NCBI GenBank assembly: GCA_964542765.1
Contig: CAZIVO010000094.1
Span: 1-14,581, forward strand
Direction: 5' to 3'
DNA length: 14,581 nt
Source of the DNA: CAZIVO01 sp964542765
GTDB taxonomy: Bacteria; Planctomycetota; UBA1135; UBA2386
A model generated the notes under the pieces. The model was not told the origin of the DNA and ran no database searches. It saw nothing but the letters and a program-made list of their open reading frames with translations. Positions within the stretch are counted from its first letter, which is position 1; each line of letters opens with the position of its first letter. The position numbers were made by a program, and so were the translations under genes. Of the stretch, positions 14,040 to 14,581 are shown in pieces.

Positions 14040-14581
14040 TCAGTGGTGGAACTGCGTTACCAGGGCATAGCCCTTTCCAAGGCTGCCGGTGGTGGCTTGT
14101 GGCGTGCCACGCGCATAGAGGCGGTAGACCGGCGCCGGTGGTGGCGGCGGCGTCGCGATCGTGGAACTGACGCCGTTCGAAAGAGTCACCCCGGTCGGGG
14201 CCTTCGGATCCAGCGAAGCGGCCTGCGACCAGGTCGTGGCTTTTTCCATCCCTGGGACGAATGGGAAGTACTTGTTGCCGGTGTTCCAGTAACCATCCGT
14301 AGCACGCGACTTGCCCGCATAGCTCGACGGGAAGGTGAAGAGGGCGTCGGTGTAGAGTTTCATTGTCGGCGTCGCAGCACACATTGGCAGGGCGGTGTTG
14401 GGGTTCTTGAAACCCAACATGGCCACTGCTGGCTGATCCCGATAGGAACCGTAGCAGTAGCAGTAATGGCGGACCCGCTTGTCGCCGTAGGTATAGAAGT
14501 AACAGCGCAAGTCCATCGTGCGCGTCTGGTCAGATGCCGTGCAACCCTTGCCGTGCATGGTGTAGGGACCGGCATTGCCAG
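14040..14581 (-). CDS. Secreted protein, tandem paralogue (5' end outside window)
   Basis: The frame is open to the right edge; about 180 C-terminal codons are visible. By eye about three quarters of the residues match the 12645 protein, with runs such as GKGCTASDQTRTMDLRCYF, HYCYCYGSYRDQPAVA and ASLDPKAPTGVTLSNGVSS unchanged. Differences gather in the segment before the SLDPKAP block and in the proline-rich linker (TPPPPPAPV here). The tail ends TGSLGKGYALVTQFHH. The signal peptide and N-terminal half are outside the window. Its function is unknown, as for its partner. Confidence 0.88.
   Translation of the reverse strand, partial: GNAGPYTMHGKGCTASDQTRTMDLRCYFYTYGDKRVRHYCYCYGSYRDQPAVAMLGFKNPNTALPMCAATPTMKLYTDALFTFPSSYAGKSRATDGYWNTGNKYFPFVPGMEKATTWSQAASLDPKAPTGVTLSNGVSSTIATPPPPPAPVYRLYARGTPQATTGSLGKGYALVTQFHH

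Overview
The window looks like a piece of a draft, metagenome-style assembly: a run of exactly 100 N sits inside one gene. The organism is probably a planctomycete or a close relative (inference). The reasons are moderately high GC, mostly single-gene transcription units, a DUF1080 (3-keto-disaccharide hydrolase-like) secreted protein, a CotH-kinase plus lamin-tail-domain secreted protein, several large secreted proteins of a lineage-specific family, and few Shine-Dalgarno sites. Acidobacteriota or Verrucomicrobiota cannot be excluded from sequence alone.

Layout, left to right. (1) 1-713: 3' part of a polytopic membrane protein gene. (2) 714-954: a degenerate copy of a dispersed repeat and what looks like the last ~30 codons of a lost sulfatase gene. 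(3) 955-2646 (-): TPR lipoprotein. (4) 2801-3562 (+): secreted DUF1080 protein. (5) 3708-4778 (+): first member of a secreted repeat-family protein. (6) 4810-5238 (-): DUF1801 protein. (7) 5360-5875 (-): secreted DUF6265 protein. (8) 6015-6401 (+): glyoxalase/VOC protein broken by an in-frame TAG. (9) 6576-7130 (+): small membrane protein. (10) 7401-9674 (+): CotH kinase/LTD protein containing the assembly gap. (11) 9706-11037 (-): M43-type metalloprotease with an altered third zinc ligand. (12) 11291-11734 (-): bacterioferritin-like protein. (13) 12008-12373 (-): small cupin. (14) 12645-13718 and 14040-14581 (both -): tandem paralogues of the protein in (5), with duplicated 3' hairpins; the second runs off the window.

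No metabolic operon is visible. The genes are mostly separately transcribed. Four secreted proteins (3708, 7401, 9706 and 12645) plus the partial one at the right edge appear to share a related C-terminal module, which suggests a common cell-envelope or export destiny (inference).

The most unusual signal is a family of at least eight intergenic copies of a roughly 40-80 bp element, all in the same orientation. The core can fold into an imperfect hairpin. Read on the minus strand it contains a promoter-like TAGAAT box, and six of the eight copies precede a minus-strand gene. It is never inside a coding region apart from touching stop codons. Other notable points are the in-frame amber in the glyoxalase gene, the HExxHxxGxxE motif in the protease, and two candidate leaderless genes whose -10 box lies exactly 8 nt before the ATG.
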